Of a DNA stretch of 64,000 nt, positions 22,631 through 37,641 are shown in pieces. Every line of letters begins with the position of its first letter. Position 1 is the stretch's first letter. Under the pieces are notes generated by a model. The model was not told where the DNA came from. It worked only from the letters and a program-made list of their open reading frames with translations, and searched no databases. The position numbers and the translations under genes were made by a program. Source of the stretch: Siphonodentalium dalli (taxonomy: Eukaryota; Mollusca; Scaphopoda; Gadilida; Siphonodentaliidae); contig CP136063.1 in NCBI GenBank assembly GCA_032622095.1, positions 271,429,426-271,493,425 of the forward strand, in the 5' to 3' direction.

Positions 22631-24533
22631 TCACCTCCTGACAAATAACCAATACTGAGCGTTCATTGTTAGTCTATTCCTGGTATGTTACCAATAAAGA
22701 TCATTCATTGTTAGTCTTATTCCTGTGATGTTGCAAATAAAGAGCGTTAATTGTTAGTCTATTCCAGGTATGTTACAAATAAAGAACGTTTATTGCTAAT
22801 CTTATTCCTGGTATGTTACAAATAAAGAACGCTCATTTTTAGTTTTATTCCTGGTATGTTACAAATAAAGAGCGTTCATTGTTAGTCTATTCCTGGTATG
22901 TTACAAATAAAGAGCGTTTATTGTTTGTCTATTCCTGGTATGTAACCAACAAAGAACGTCCATTGTTAGTCTTATTCCTGGTATGTTACACATAAAGAGC
23001 GTTCATTGTTAGTATATTCATTGTTTGTTACCAATAAAGACCGTTCATTGTTAGTCTTATTCCTGGTATGTTACAAATAAATAACGCTCATTGTTAGTCT
23101 ATTCCCGGTGTGTTACAAACAAAGAGCGTTCATTGTTAGTCTATACCTGGTATGATACAAATAAAGAGCGTTCATTGTTAGTCTACTCATTGTATATTAC
23201 CAATAAAGAGCGTTCCTTGTTTGAAAATTCATGGTATGTTACAAATAAAGAACGCTCATTGTTAGTCTATTCCTGGTATGTTACAAATAAAGAACGCTCA
23301 TTGTTAGTCTATTCCTGGTATGTTACAAATAAAGAACGCTCATTGTTCGTCTATTCATGGTATGTTACAAATAAAGAGCGTTCATCGTTAGTCTATTCCT
23401 GGTATGTTACAAATAAAGAACGCTCATTGTTAGTCTATTCCTGGTATGTTACAAATAAAGAGCGTTCATCGTTAGTCTATTCCTGGTATGTTACAAATAA
23501 AGAACGCTCATTGATTGTCTATTCCTGGTATGTTACAAATAAAGAACACTCATTGTTAGTCTATTCCTGGTATGTTATAAATAAAGAGCGTTCATTGTTA
23601 GTCTATTCATGATATATTACACATAAAGAACGCTCATTGTTAGTCTTACTCCTGGTATGTTACAAATAAAGAACGCTCATTGTTAGTCTTACTCCTGGTA
23701 TGTTACAAATAAAGAGCGTTCATTGTTAGTCTTACTCCTGGTATGTTACAAATAAAGAGAGTTCATTGTTAGTCTATTCCTGGTATGTTACAAATAAAGA
23801 ACCCTCATTGTTAGTCTATTCCTGGATTGTAACCAACAAAGAACGTCCATTGTTAGTCTTATTCATGGTATGTTACAAATAAAGAACGCTCATTGTTAGT
23901 CTATTCCTGGTATGTTACAAATAAAGAGCGTTCATCGTTAGTCTATTCCTGGTATGTTACAAATAAAGAACGCTCATTGTTAGTCTATTCCTGGTATGTT
24001 ACAAATAAAGAGCGTTCATCGTTAGTCTATTCCTGGTATGTTACAAATAAAGAACGCTCATTGTTTGTCTATTCCTGGTATGTTACAAATAAAGAACGCT
24101 CACCGTTAGTCTATTCCTGGTATGTTATAAATAAAGAGCGTTTATTGTTATTCTATTCCTCGTTTGTTATAAATAAAGAGCTTTCATTGTTAGTCTATTC
24201 CTGATATATTACACATAAAGAACGCTCATTGTTAGTATTACTCCTGGTATGTTACAAATAAAGAGCGTTCATTGTTAGTCTTACTCCTGGTATGTTTCAA
24301 ATAAAGAATGTTCATTGTTAGTCTATTCCTGGTATGTTACACACAAAGAGCGTTCATTGTCAGTCTACTCATTGTATATTACCAATAAAGAGCGTCCCTT
24401 GTTAGTATATTCATGGTATGTTACAAATAAAGATCGTTCATTGTTAGTCTTATTCCTGGTATGTTACAAATAAAGAGCGTTCATTGTTAGTCTTACACAT
24501 TGTATGTTACAAATAAAGAGCGTTCACTGTTAG
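22631..24533 (+). repeat. 1903-bp higher-order repeat, copy 1
   Basis: Bounded by successive TCACCTCCTGACAAATAACC landmarks at 22631 and 24534. I counted 13 monomers of the 43-bp class in this period. With 32 monomers of 42 bp the total is exactly 1903 bp, so the unit has 45 monomers. Confidence 0.85.
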
Positions 24534-26436
24534 TCACCTCCTGACAAATAACCAATACTGAGCGTTCATTGTTAGTCTATTCCTGGTATGTTACCAATAA
24601 AGATCATTCATTGTTAGTCTTATTCCTGTGATGTTACAAATAAAGAGCGTTAATTGTTAGTCTATTCCAGGTATGTTACAAATAAAGAACGTTTATTGCT
24701 AATCTTATTCCTGGTATGTTACAAATAAAGAACGCTCATTTTTAGTTTTATTCCTGGTATGTTACAAATAAAGAGCGTTCATTGTTAGTCTATTCCTGGT
24801 ATGTTACAAATAAAGAGCGTTTATTGTTTGTCTATTCCTGGTATGTAACCAACAAAGAACGTCCATTGTTAGTCTTATTCCTGGTATGTTACACATAAAG
24901 AGCGTTCATTGTTAGTATATTCATTGTTTGTTACCAATAAAGACCGTTCATTGTTAGTCTTATTCCTGGTATGTTACAAATAAATAACGCTCATTGTTAG
25001 TCTATTCCCGGTGTGTTACAAATAAAGAGCGTTCATTGTTAGTCTATACCTGGTATGATACAAATAAAGAGCGTTCATTGTTAGTCTACTCATTGTATAT
25101 TACCAATAAAGAGCGTTCCTTGTTTGAAAATTCATGGTATCTTACAAATAAAGAACGCTCATTGTTAGTCTATTCCTGGTATGTTACAAATAAAGAACGC
25201 TCATTGTTAGTCTATTCCTGGTATGTTACAAATAAAGAACGCTCATTGTTCGTCTATTCATGGTATGTTACAAATAAAGAGCGTTCATCGTTAGTCTATT
25301 CCTGGTATGTTACAAATAAAGAACGCTCATTGTTAGTCTATTCCTGGTATGTTACAATTAAAGAGCGTTCATCGTTAGTCTATTCCTGGTATGTTACAAA
25401 TAAAGAACGCTCATTGATTGTCTATCCCTGGTATGTTACAAATAAAGAACACTCATTGTTAGTCTATTCCTGGTATGTTATAAATAAAGAGCGTTCATTG
25501 TTAGTCTATTCATGATATATTACACATAAAGAACGCTCATTGTTAGTCTTACTCCTGGTATGTTACAAATAAAGAACGCTCATTGTTAGTCTTACTCCTG
25601 GTATGTTACAAATAAAGAGCGTTCATTGTTAGTCTTACTCCTGGTATGTTACAAATAAAGAGAGTTCATTGTTAGTCTATTCCTGGTATGTTACAAATAA
25701 AGAACCCTCATTGTTAGTCTATTCCTGGATTGTAACCAACAAAGAACGTCCATTGTTAGTCTTATTCATGGTATGTTACAAATAAAGAACGCTCATTGTT
25801 AGTCTATTCCTGGTATGTTACAAATAAAGAGCGTTCATCGTTAGTCTATTCCTGGTATGTTACAAATAAAGAACGCTCATTGTTAGTCTATTCCTGGTAT
25901 GTTACAAATAAAGAGCGTTCATCGTTAGTCTATTCCTGGTATGTTACAAATAAAGAACGCTCATTGTTTGTCTATTCCTGGTATGTTACAAATAAAGAAC
26001 GCTCACCGTTAGTCTATTCCTGGTATGTTATAAATAAAGAGCGTTTATTGTTAGTCTATTCCTCGTTTGTTATAAATAAAGAGCTTTCATTGTTAGTCTA
26101 TTCCTGATATATTACACATAAAGAACGCTCATTGTTAGTATTACTCCTGGTATGTTACAAATAAAGAGCGTTCATTGTTAGTCTTACTCCTGGTATGTTT
26201 CAAATAAAGAATGTTCATTGTTAGTCTATTCCTGGTATGTTACACACAAAGAGCGTTCATTGTCAGTCTACTCATTGTATATTACCAATAAAGAGCGTCC
26301 CTTGTTAGTATATTCATGGTATGTTACAAATAAAGATCGTTCATTGTTAGTCTTATTCCTGGTATGTTACAAATAAAGAGCGTTCATTGTTAGTCTTACA
26401 CATTGTATGTTACAAATAAAGAGCGTTCACTGTTAG
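24534..26436 (+). repeat. 1903-bp higher-order repeat, copy 2
   Basis: The next landmark is at 26437, again 1903 bp on. Private changes include ACAATTAAAGAGC near 25356 and a CTATCCCTGG monomer near 25422. The CTATCCCTGG change is shared with copies near 39180, 42609, 46797 and 48701, so it marks a lineage within the HOR family. Confidence 0.85.
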
Positions 26437-28403
26437 TCACCTCCTGACAAATAACCAATACTGAGCGTTCATTGTTAGTCTATTCCTGGTATGTTACCAA
26501 TAAAGATCATTCATTGTTAGTCTTATTCCTGTGATGTTACAAATAAAGAGCGTTAATTGTTAGTCTATTCTTGGTATGTTACAAATAAAGAGCGTTCATT
26601 GTTAGTCTTACTCCTGGTATGTTACAAATAAAGAACGCTCATTGTTAGTCTATTCCTGGTATGTTATAAATAAAGAGCGTTCCTTGTTAGTATATTCATG
26701 GTATGTTACAAATAAAGATCGTGCATTGTTAGTCTTATTCCTGGTATGTTACACATAAAGAGCGTTCAGTGTTAGTCTACTCATTGTATATTACCAATAA
26801 AGAGCGTTCCTTGTTAGAAAATTCATGGTATGTTACAAATAAAGATCGTTCATTGTTAGTCTTATTCCTGGTATGTTACAAATAAAGAACGCTCATTGTT
26901 AGTCTATTCCTGGTATGTTACAAATAAAGAGCGTTAATTGTTAGTCTTTTCCTGGTATGTAACCAACAAGGAACGTCCATTGTCAGTCTTACTCCTGGTA
27001 TGTTACAAATAAAGAACGCTCATTGTTATATAGTCTATTCCTGGTATGTTACAAATAAAGAGCGTTCATTGTTAGTCTTACTCCTGGTATGTTACAAATA
27101 AAGAACGCTCATTGTTAGTCTATTCCAGGTATGTTACAAATAAAGAACGTTTATTGCTAATCTTATTCCTGGTATGTTACAAATAAAGAACGCTCATTGT
27201 TAGTTTTTTTTCTGGTATGTTACAAATAAAGAGCGTTCTCGTTAGTCTATTCCAGGTATGTTACAAATAAAGAACGCTCATTGTTTGTCTATTCCTGGTA
27301 TGTTACAAATAAAGAACACTCATTGTTAGTCTATTCCAGGTATGTTATAAATAAAGAGCGTTCATTGTTAGTCTATTCCTGATATATTACACATAAAGAA
27401 CGCTCATTGTTAGTCTTACTCCTGGTATGTTACAAATAAATAACGCTCATTGTTAGTCTTTCTCCTGGTATGTTACAAATCAAGAACGTTCATTGTTAGT
27501 CTTACTCCTGGTATGTGACAAATAAAGAGAGTTCATTGTTAGTCTATTCCTGGTATGTTACAAATAAAGAACGCTCATTGTTCGTCTATTCCTGGTATGT
27601 TACAAATAAAGAGCGTTCATCGTTAGTCTATTCCTGGTATGTTACAAATAAAGAACGCTCATTGTTAGTCTATTCCTGGCATGTTACACATAAAGAGCGT
27701 TCTCGTTAGTCTATTCCAGGTATGTTACAAATAAAGAACGCTCATTGTTCGTATATTCCTGGTATGTTACAAATAAAGAGCGTTCATCGTTAGTCTATTC
27801 CTGGTATGTTACAAATAAAGAACGCTCATTGTTTGTCTATTCCTGGTATGTTACAAATAAAGAACCCTCATTGTTAGTCTATTCCTGGATTGTAACCAAC
27901 AAAGAACGTCCATTGTTAGTCTTATTCATGGTATGTTACAAATAAAGAACGCTCATTGTTAGTCTATTCCTGGTATGTTATAAATAAAAAGCGTTCATTG
28001 TTAGTCTTACTTCTGGTATGTTACCATACAGAACGCTCATTGTTAGTCTTATTCCTGGTATGTTACAAATAAAGAGCGTTCATTGTTAGTCTATTCCTGG
28101 TATGTTACCAATAAAGCTCATTCATTGTTAGTCTTATTCCTGTGATGTTACAAATAAAGAGCGTTCATTGTTAGTCTATTCCTGGTACGTTACAAATAAA
28201 GAGCGTGTATTGTTAGTCTATTCCTGGTATGTAACCAACAAAGCACGTCCATTGTTAGTCTTATTCCTGGTATGTTACACATAAAGAGCGTTCATTGTTA
28301 GTCTTATTCCTGGTATGTTACAAATAAAGAACGCTCATTGTTAGTCTATTCCTGGTATGTTACATATAAAGAACGTCCATTGTTAGCCTTATTCCTGGTA
28401 TGT

Positions 28404-31400
28404 TACAAATAAAGAACGCTCATTGTTAGTCTATTCCTGGTATGTTACAAATAAAGAGCTTTTATTGCTAGTCTATTCCAGGTATGTTACAAATAAAGAA
28501 CGTTTATTGCTAATCTTATTCCTGGTATGTTACAAATAAAGAACGCTCATTTTTAGTTTTATTCCTGGTATGTTACAAATAAAGAGCGTTCATTGTTAGT
28601 CTATTCCTGGTATGTTACAAATAAAGAGCGTTTATTGTTTGTCTATTCCTGGTATGTAACCAACAAACAACGTCTATTGTTAGTCTTATTCCTGGTATGT
28701 TACACATAAAGAGCGTTCATTGTTAGTATATTCATTGTTTGTTACCAATAAAGACCGTTCATTGTTAGTCTTAGTCATGGTATGTTACAAATAAAGAGCG
28801 TCCCGTATTAGTATATTCATGGTATGTTACACATAAAGATCGTTCATTGTTAGTCTTACACATTGTATGTTACAAATAAAGAGCGTTCATTGTTAGTCTA
28901 TTCCTGGTTTGTTACAAATAAATAACGCTCATTGTTATATAGTCTATTATTGGTATGTTACAAATAAAGAGCGTTCATTGTTAGTCTTTCTCCTGGTATG
29001 TTACAAATAAAGTACGCTCATTGTTAGTCTATTCCTGGTATGTTATAAATAAAGAGCGTTCCTTGTTAGTATATTCATGGTATGTTACAATTAAAGATCT
29101 TGCATTGTTAGTCTTATTCCTGGTATGTTACACATAAAGAGCGTTCATTGTTAGTCTACTCATTGTATATTACCAATAAAGAGCGTTCCTTGTTAGAAAA
29201 TTCATGGTATGTTACAAATAAAGATAGTTCATTGTTAGTCTTATTCCTGGTATGTTACAAATAAAGAACGCTCATTGTTAGTCTATTCCTGGTATGTTAC
29301 AAATAAAGAGCGTTAATTGTTAGTCTATTCCTGGTATGTAACCAACAAGGAACGTCCATTGTTAGTCTTATTCATGGTATGTTACAAATAAAGAGCGTTC
29401 ATTGCTAGTCTTACTCCTGGTATGTGACAAATAAAGAACGCTCATTATTAGTCTTACTCTTGGTAGGTTACATATAAAGAGCGTTGATTGATAGTCTATT
29501 ATTGGTATGTTACATATAAAGAACGCTCATTGTTAGTCTTACTCCTGGTATGTTACAAATAAAGAGTGTTCATTGTTAGTCTTACTCCTGGTATGTTACA
29601 AATAAAGAACGCTCATTGCTAGTCTATTCCTGGTATGTTACAAATAAAGAGCGTTCATTGTTAGTCTTATTCCTGGAATGTTACAAATAAATAACGCTCA
29701 GTGTTAGTCTATTCCTGGTGTGTTACAAATAAAGAGCGTTCATTGTTAGTCTATACTTGGTATGATACAAATAAAGAGCGTTCATTGTTAGTCTACTCAT
29801 TGTATATTACCAATAAAGAGCGTTCCTTGTTAGAAAATTCATGGTATGTTACAAATAAAGAACGCCCATTGTTCGTCTATTCCTGGTATGTTACAAATAA
29901 AGAGCGTTCATCGTTAGTCTATTCCTGGTATGTTACAAATAAAGAACGCTCATTGTTAGTCTATTCCTGGTATGTTACAAATAAAGAACGCTCATTGTTC
30001 GTCTATTCGTGGAATGTTACAAATAAAGAGCGTTCATCGTTAGTCTATTCCTGGTATGTTACAAATAAAGAACGCTCATTGTTAGTCTATTCCTGGTATG
30101 TTACAAATAAAGAGCGTTCATCGTTAGTCTATTCCTGGTATGTTACAAATAAAGAACGCTCATTGATTGTCTATTCCTGGTATGTTACAAATAAAGAACA
30201 CTCATTGTTAGTCTATTCCTGGTATGTTATAAATAAAGAGCGTTCATTGTTAGTCTATTCATGATATATTACACATAAAGAACGCTCATTGTTAGTCTTA
30301 CTCCTGGTATGTTACAAATAAAGAACGCTCATTGTTAGTCTTACTCCTGGTATGTTACAAATAAAGAGAGTTCATTGTTAGTCTATTCCTGGTATGTTAC
30401 AAATAAAGAACCCTCTTTGTTAGTCTATTCCTGGATTGTAACCAACAAAGAACGTCCATTGTTAGTCTATTCCTGGTATGTTACAAATGAAGAGCGTTCA
30501 ATTTTAGTCTATTCCTGGTATGTTACAAATAAAGAACGCTCATTGTTAGTCTATTCCTGGTATGTTACAAATAAAGAGCGTTCATCGTTAGTCTATTCCT
30601 GGTATGTTACAAATAAAGAACGCTCATTGTTCGTCTATTCCTGGTATGTTACAAATAAAGAGCGTTCATCGTTAGTCTATTCCTGGTATGTTACAAATAA
30701 AGAACGCTCATTGTTTGTCTATTCCTGGTATGTTACAAATAAAGAACACTCATTGTTAGTCTATTCCTGGTATGTTACAAATAAAGAGCGTTCATTGCTA
30801 GTCTATTCCAGGTATGTTACAAATAAAGAACGTTTATTGCTAATCTTATTCCTGGTATGTTACAAATAAAGAACGCTCATTTTTAGTTTTATTCCTGGTA
30901 TGTTACAAATAAAGAGCGTTCATTGTTAGTCTATTCCTGGTATGTTACAAATAAAGAGCGTTTATTGTTTGTCTATTCCTGGTATGTAACCAACAAAGAA
31001 CGTCCATTGTTAGTCTTATTCCTGGTATGTTACACATAAAGAGCGTTCATTGTTAGTATATTCATTGTTTGTTACCAATAAAGACCGTTCATTGTTAGTC
31101 TTATTCCTGGTATGTTACAAATAAATAACGCTCATTGTTAGTCTATTCCCGGTGTGTTACAAATAAAGAGCGTTCATTGTTAGTCTATACCTGGTATGAT
31201 ACAAATAAAGAGCGTTCATTGTTAGTCTACTCATTGTATATTACCAATAAAGAGCGTTCCTTGTTTGAAAATTCATGGTATCTTACAAATAAAGAACGCT
31301 CATTGTTAGTCTATTCCTGGTATGTTACAAATAAAGAACGCTCATTGTTAGTCTATTCCTGGTATGTTACAAATAAAGAACGCTCATTGTTCGTCTATTC

Positions 31401-33962
31401 ATGGTATGTTACAAATAAAGAGCGTTCATCGTTAGTCTATTCCTGGTATGTTACAAATAAAGAACGCTCATTGTTAGTCTATTCCTGGTATGTTACAAAT
31501 AAAGAGCGTTCATCGTTAGTCTATTCCTGGTATGTTACAAATAAAGAACGCTCATTGATTGTCTATTCCTGGTATGTTACAAATAAAGAACACTCATTGT
31601 TAGTCTATTCCTGGTATGTTATAAATAAAGAGCGTTCATTGTTAGTCTATTCATGATATATTACACATAAAGAACGCTCATTGTTAGTCTTACTCCTGGT
31701 ATGTTACAAATAAAGAACGCTCATTGTTAGTCTTACTCCTGGTATGTTACAAATAAAGAGCGTTCATTGTTAGTCTTACTCCTGGTATGTTACAAATAAA
31801 GAGAGTTCATTGTTAGTCTATTCCTGGTATGTTACAAATAAAGAACCCTCATTGTTAGTCTATTCCTGGATTGTAACCAACAAAGAACGTCCATTGTTAG
31901 TCTTATTCATGGTATGTTACAAATAAAGAACGCTCATTGTTAGTCTATTCCTGGTATGTTACAAATAAAGAGCGTTCATCGTTAGTCTATTCCTGGTATG
32001 TTACAAATAAAGAACGCTCATTGTTAGTCTATTCCTGGTATGTTACAAATAAAGAGCGTTCATCGTTAGTCTATTCCTGGTATGTTACAAATAAAGAACG
32101 CTCATTGTTTGTCTATTCCTGGTATGTTACAAATAAAGAACGCTCACCGTTAGTCTATTCCTGGTATGTTATAAATAAAGAGCGTTTATTGTTAGTCTAT
32201 TCCTCGTTTGTTATAAATAAAGAGCTTTCATTGTTAGTCTATTCCTGATATATTACACATAAAGAACGCTCATTGTTAGTATTACTCCTGGTATGTTACA
32301 AATAAAGAGCGTTCATTGTTAGTCTTACTCCTGGTATGTTTCAAATAAAGAATGTTCATTGTTAGTCTATTCCTGGTATGTTACACACAAAGAGCGTTCA
32401 TTGTCAGTCTACTCATTGTATATTACCAATAAAGAGCGTCCCTTGTTAGTATATTCATGGTATGTTACAAATAAAGATCGTTCATTGTTAGTCTTATTCC
32501 TGGTATGTTACAAATAAATAACGCTCATTGTTAGTCTATTCCTGGTATGTTACAAATAAAGAGCGTTCATTGTTAGTCTTATTCCTTGTATGTTACAAAT
32601 AAAGAACACTCATTGTTAGTCTATTCCTGGTATGCTACAAATAAAGAACGCTCATTGTTAGTCTATTCCTGGTGTGTTACAAATAAAGAGCGTTCATTGT
32701 TAGTCTATACCTGGTATGATACAAATAAAGAGCGTTCATTGTTAGTCTACTCATTGTATATTACCAATAAAGAGCGTTCCTTGTTAGAAAATTCATGGTA
32801 TGTTACAAATAAAGAACGCTCATTGTTCGCCTATTCCTGGTATGTTACAAATAAAGAGCGTTCATCGTTAGTCTATTCCTGGTATGTTACAAATAAAGAA
32901 CGCTCATTGTTTGTCTATTCCTGGTATGTTACAAATAAAGAACACTCATTGTTAGTCTATTCCTGGTATGTTACAAATAAAGAGCGTTCATTGCTAGTCT
33001 ATTCCAGGTATGTTACAAATAAAGAACGTTTATTGCTAATCTTATTCCTGGTATGTTACAAATAAAGAACGCTCATTTTTAGTTTTATTCCTGGTATGTT
33101 ACAAATAAAGAGCGTTCATTGTTAGTCTATTCCTGGTATGTTACAAATAAAGAGCGTTTATTGTTTGTCTATTCCTGGTATGTAACCAACAAAGAACGTC
33201 CATTGTTAGTCTTATTCCTGGTATGTTACACATAAAGAGCGTTCATTGTTAGTATATTCATTGTTTGTTACCAATAAAGACCGTTCATTGTTAGTCTTAT
33301 TCCTGGTATGTTACAAATAAATAACGCTCATTGTTAGTCTATTCCCGGTGTGTTACAAATAAAGAGCGTTCATTGTTAGTCTATACCTGGTATGATACAA
33401 ATAAAGAGCGTTCATTGTTAGTCTACTCATTGTATATTACCAATAAAGAGCGTTCCTTGTTTGAAAATTCATGGTATCTTACAAATAAAGAACGCTCATT
33501 GTTAGTCTATTCCTGGTATGTTACAAATAAAGAACGCTCATTGTTAGTCTATTCCTGGTATGTTACAAATAAAGAACGCTCATTGTTCGTCTATTCATGG
33601 TATGTTACAAATAAAGAGCGTTCATCGTTAGTCTATTCCTGGTATGTTACAAATAAAGAACGCTCATTGTTAGTCTATTCCTGGTATGTTACAAATAAAG
33701 AGCGTTCATCGTTAGTCTATTCCTGGTATGTTACAAATAAAGAACGCTCATTGATTGTCTATTCCTGGTATGTTACAAATAAAGAACACTCATTGTTAGT
33801 CTATTCCTGGTATGTTATAAATAAAGAGCGTTCATTGTTAGTCTATTCATGATATATTACACATAAAGAACGCTCATTGTTAGTCTTACTCCTGGTATGT
33901 TACAAATAAAGAACGCTCATTGTTAGTCTTACTCCTGGTATGTTACAAATAAAGAGCGTTCA
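28404..33962 (+). repeat. Second copy of block A
   Basis: This is collinear with 6575-12133 at offset 21829 for about 5.56 kb. Its left part (to about 30631) is also collinear with block C's partners at 13.7-16.3 kb and 51.7-53.9 kb. I saw very few single-base differences from block A. Confidence 0.85.
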
Positions 33963-36900
33963 TTGTTAGTCTTACTCCTGGTATGTTACAAATAAAGAGA
34001 GTTCATTGTTAGTCTATTCCTGGTATGTTACAAATAAAGAACCCTCATTGTTAGTCTATTCCTGGATTGTAACCAACAAAGAACGTCCATTGTTAGTCTT
34101 ATTCATGGTATGTTACAAATAAAGAACGCTCATTGTTAGTCTATTCCTGGTATGTTACAAATAAAGAGCGTTCATCGTTAGTCTATTCCTGGTATGTTAC
34201 AAATAAAGAACGCTCATTGTTAGTCTATTCCTGGTATGTTACAAATAAAGAGCGTTCATCGTTAGTCTATTCCTGGTATGTTACAAATAAAGAACGCTCA
34301 TTGTTTGTCTATTCCTGGTATGTTACAAATAAAGAACGCTCACCGTTAGTCTATTCCTGGTATGTTATAAATAAAGAGCGTTTATTGTTAGTCTATTCCT
34401 CGTTTGTTATAAATAAAGAGCTTTCATTGTTAGTCTATTCCTGATATATTACACATAAAGAACGCTCATTGTTAGTATTACTCCTGGTATGTTACAAATA
34501 AAGAGCGTTCATTGTTAGTCTTACTCCTGGTATGTTTCAAATAAAGAATGTTCATTGTTAGTCTATTCCTGGTATGTTACACACAAAGAGCGTTCATTGT
34601 CAGTCTACTCATTGTATATTACCAATAAAGAGCGTCCCTTGTTAGTATATTCATGGTATGTTACAAATAAAGATCGTTCATTGTTAGTCTTATTCCTGGT
34701 ATGTTACAAATAAAGAGCGTTCATTGTTAGTCTTACACATTGTATGTTACAAATAAAGAGCGTTCACTGTTAGTCACCTCCTGACAAATAACCAATACTG
34801 AGCGTTCATTGTTAGTCTATTCCTGGTATGTTACCAATAAAGATCATTCATTGTTAGTCTTATTCCTGTGATGTTACAAATAAAGAGCGTTAATTGTTAG
34901 TCTATTCTTGGTATGTTACAAATAAAGAGCGTTCATTGTTAGTCTTACTCCTGGTATGTTACAAATAAAGAACGCTCATTGTTAGTCTATTCCTGGTATG
35001 TTATAAATAAAGAGCGTTCCTTGTTAGTATATTCATGGTATGTTACAAATAAAGATCGTGCATTGTTAGTCTTATTCCTGGTATGTTACACATAAAGAGC
35101 GTTCAGTGTTAGTCTACTCATTGTATATTACCAATAAAGAGCGTTCCTTGTTAGAAAATTCATGGTATGTTACAAATAAAGATCGTTCATTGTTAGTCTT
35201 ATTCCTGGTATGTTACAAATAAAGAACGCTCATTGTTAGTCTATTCCTGGTATGTTACAAATAAAGAGCGTTAATTGTTAGTCTATTCCTGGTATGTAAC
35301 CAACAAGGAACGTCCATTGTCAGTCTTACTCCTGGTATGTTACAAATAAAGAACGCTCATTGTTATATAGTCTATTCCTGGTATGTTACAAATAAAGAGC
35401 GTTCATTGTTAGTCTTACTCCTGGTATGTTACAAATATAGAACGCTCATTGTTAGTCTATTCCAGGTATGTTACAAATAAAGAACGTTTATTGCTAATCT
35501 TATTCCTGGTATGTTACAAATAAAGAACGCTCATTGTTAGTTTTTTTTCTGGTATGTTACAAATAAAGAGCGTTCTCGTTAGTCTATTCCAGGTATGTTA
35601 CAAATAAAGAACGCTCATTGTTTGTCTATTCCTGGTATGTTACAAATAAAGAACACTCATTGTTAGTCTATTCCAGGTATGTTATAAATAAAGAGCGTTC
35701 ATTGTTAGTCTATTCCTGATATATTACACATAAAGAACGCTCATTGTTAGTCTTACTCCTGGTATGTTACAAATAAATAACGCTCATTGTTAGTCTTTCT
35801 CCTGGTATGTTACAAATCAAGAACGTTCATTGTTAGTCTTACTCCTGGTATGTGACAAATAAAGAGAGTTCATTGTTAGTCTATTCCTGGTATGTTACAA
35901 ATAAAGAACGCTCATTGTTCGTCTATTCCTGGTATGTTACAAATAAAGAGCGTTCATCGTTAGTCTATTCCTGGTATGTTACAAATAAAGAACGCTCATT
36001 GTTAGTCTATTCCTGGCATGTTACACATAAAGAGCGTTCTCGTTAGTCTATTCCAGGTATGTTACAAATAAAGAACGCTCATTATTCGTATATTCCTGGT
36101 ATGTTACAAATAAAGAACACTCATTGTTAGTCTATTCCTGGTATGTTATAAATACAGAGCGTTCATTGTTAGTCTATTCCTGATATATTACACATACAGA
36201 ACGCTCATTGTTAGTCTTACTCCTGGTATGTTACAAATACAGAACGCTCATTGTTAGTCTTACTCCTGGTATGTTACAAATCAAGAACGTTCATTGTTAG
36301 TCTTACTCCTGGTATGTGACAAATAAAGAGAGTTCATTGTTAGTCTATTCCTGGTATGTTACAAATAAAGAACGCTCATTGTTAGTCTATTCCTGGATTG
36401 TAACCAACAAAGAACGTCTATTGTTAGTCTTATTCATGGTATGTTACAAATAAAGAACGCTCATTGTTAGTCTATTACTGGTATGTTACAAATAAAGAGC
36501 GTTCATCGTTAGTCTATAGCTGGTATGTTAAAAATAAAGAACGCTCATTGTTAGTCTATTCCTGGTATGTTACAAATAAAGAGCGATCATTGCTAGTCTA
36601 TTCCAGGTATGTTACAAATAAAGAACGTTTATTGCTAATCTTATTCCTGGTATGTTACAAATAAAGAACGCTCATTTTTAGTTTTATTCCTGGTATGTTA
36701 CAAATAAAGAGCGTTCATTGTTAGTCTATTCCTGGTATGTTACAAATAAAGAGCGTTTATTGTTTGTCTATTCCTGGTATGTAACCAACAAAGAACGTCC
36801 ATTGTTAGTCTTATTCCTGGTATGTTACACATAAAGAGCGTTCATTGTTAGTATATTCATTGTTTGTTACCAATAAAGACCGTTCATGGTTAGTCTTATT

Positions 36901-37641
36901 CCTGGTATGTTACAAATAAATAACGCTCATTGTTAGTCTATTCCCGGTGTGTTACAAACAAAGAGCGTTCATTGTTAGTCTATACCTGGTATGATACAAA
37001 TAAAGAGCGTTCATTGTTAGTCTACTCATTGTATATTACCAATAAAGAGCGTTCCTTGTTTGAAAATTCATGGTATGTTACAAATAAAGAACGCTCATTG
37101 TTAGTCTATTCCTGGTATGTTACAAATAAAGAACGCTCATTGTTAGTCTATTCCTGGTATGTTACAAATAAAGAACGCTCATTGTTCGTCTATTCATGGT
37201 ATGTTACAAATAAAGAGCGTTCATCGTTAGTCTATTCCTGGTATGTTACAAATAAAGAACGCTCATTGTTAGTCTATTCCTGGTATGTTACAAATAAAGA
37301 GCGTGCATCGTTAGTCTATTCCTGGTATGTTACAAATAAAGAACGCTCATTGATTGTCTATTCCTGGTATGTTACAAATAAAGAACACTCATTGTTAGTC
37401 TATTCCTGGTATGTTATAAATAAAGAGCGTTCATTGTTAGTCTATTCATGATATATTACACATAAAGAACGCTCATTGTTAGTCTTACTCCTGGTATGTT
37501 ACAAATAAAGAACGCTCATTGTTAGTCTTACTCCTGGTATGTTACAAATAAAGAGCGTTCATTGTTAGTCTTACTCCTGGTATGTTACAAATAAAGAGAG
37601 TTCATTGTTAGTCTATTCCTGGTATGTTACAAATAAAGAAC
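32828..37641 (+). repeat. Array block G, copy 1 (>=4.8 kb)
   Basis: This matches 59187-64000 at offset 26359 up to the last base of the window, so the true right end of the duplication is unknown. Landmarks that line up include the starts at 33331/59690, 34133/60492, 35852/62211, 36464/62823 and 36930/63289, and the landmark monomers at 34774/61133. Confidence 0.85.

Larger units (their letters stand above)
21900..30631 (+). repeat. Array block C, ~8.7 kb, source or sister of several copies
   Basis: This block is shared with 45051-53880. From 22631 to about 29700 the offset is 23277; left of that it is 23151 because of a 126-bp duplication in the other copy. Parts also match 36594-41110 (offset 13839, then 13755 after an 84-bp loss) and 41118-45155 (offset 17185). 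It contains two consecutive 1903-bp HORs and ends in the segment shared with blocks A and B. The overlapping partnerships make it a mosaic with several duplication histories. Confidence 0.8.
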
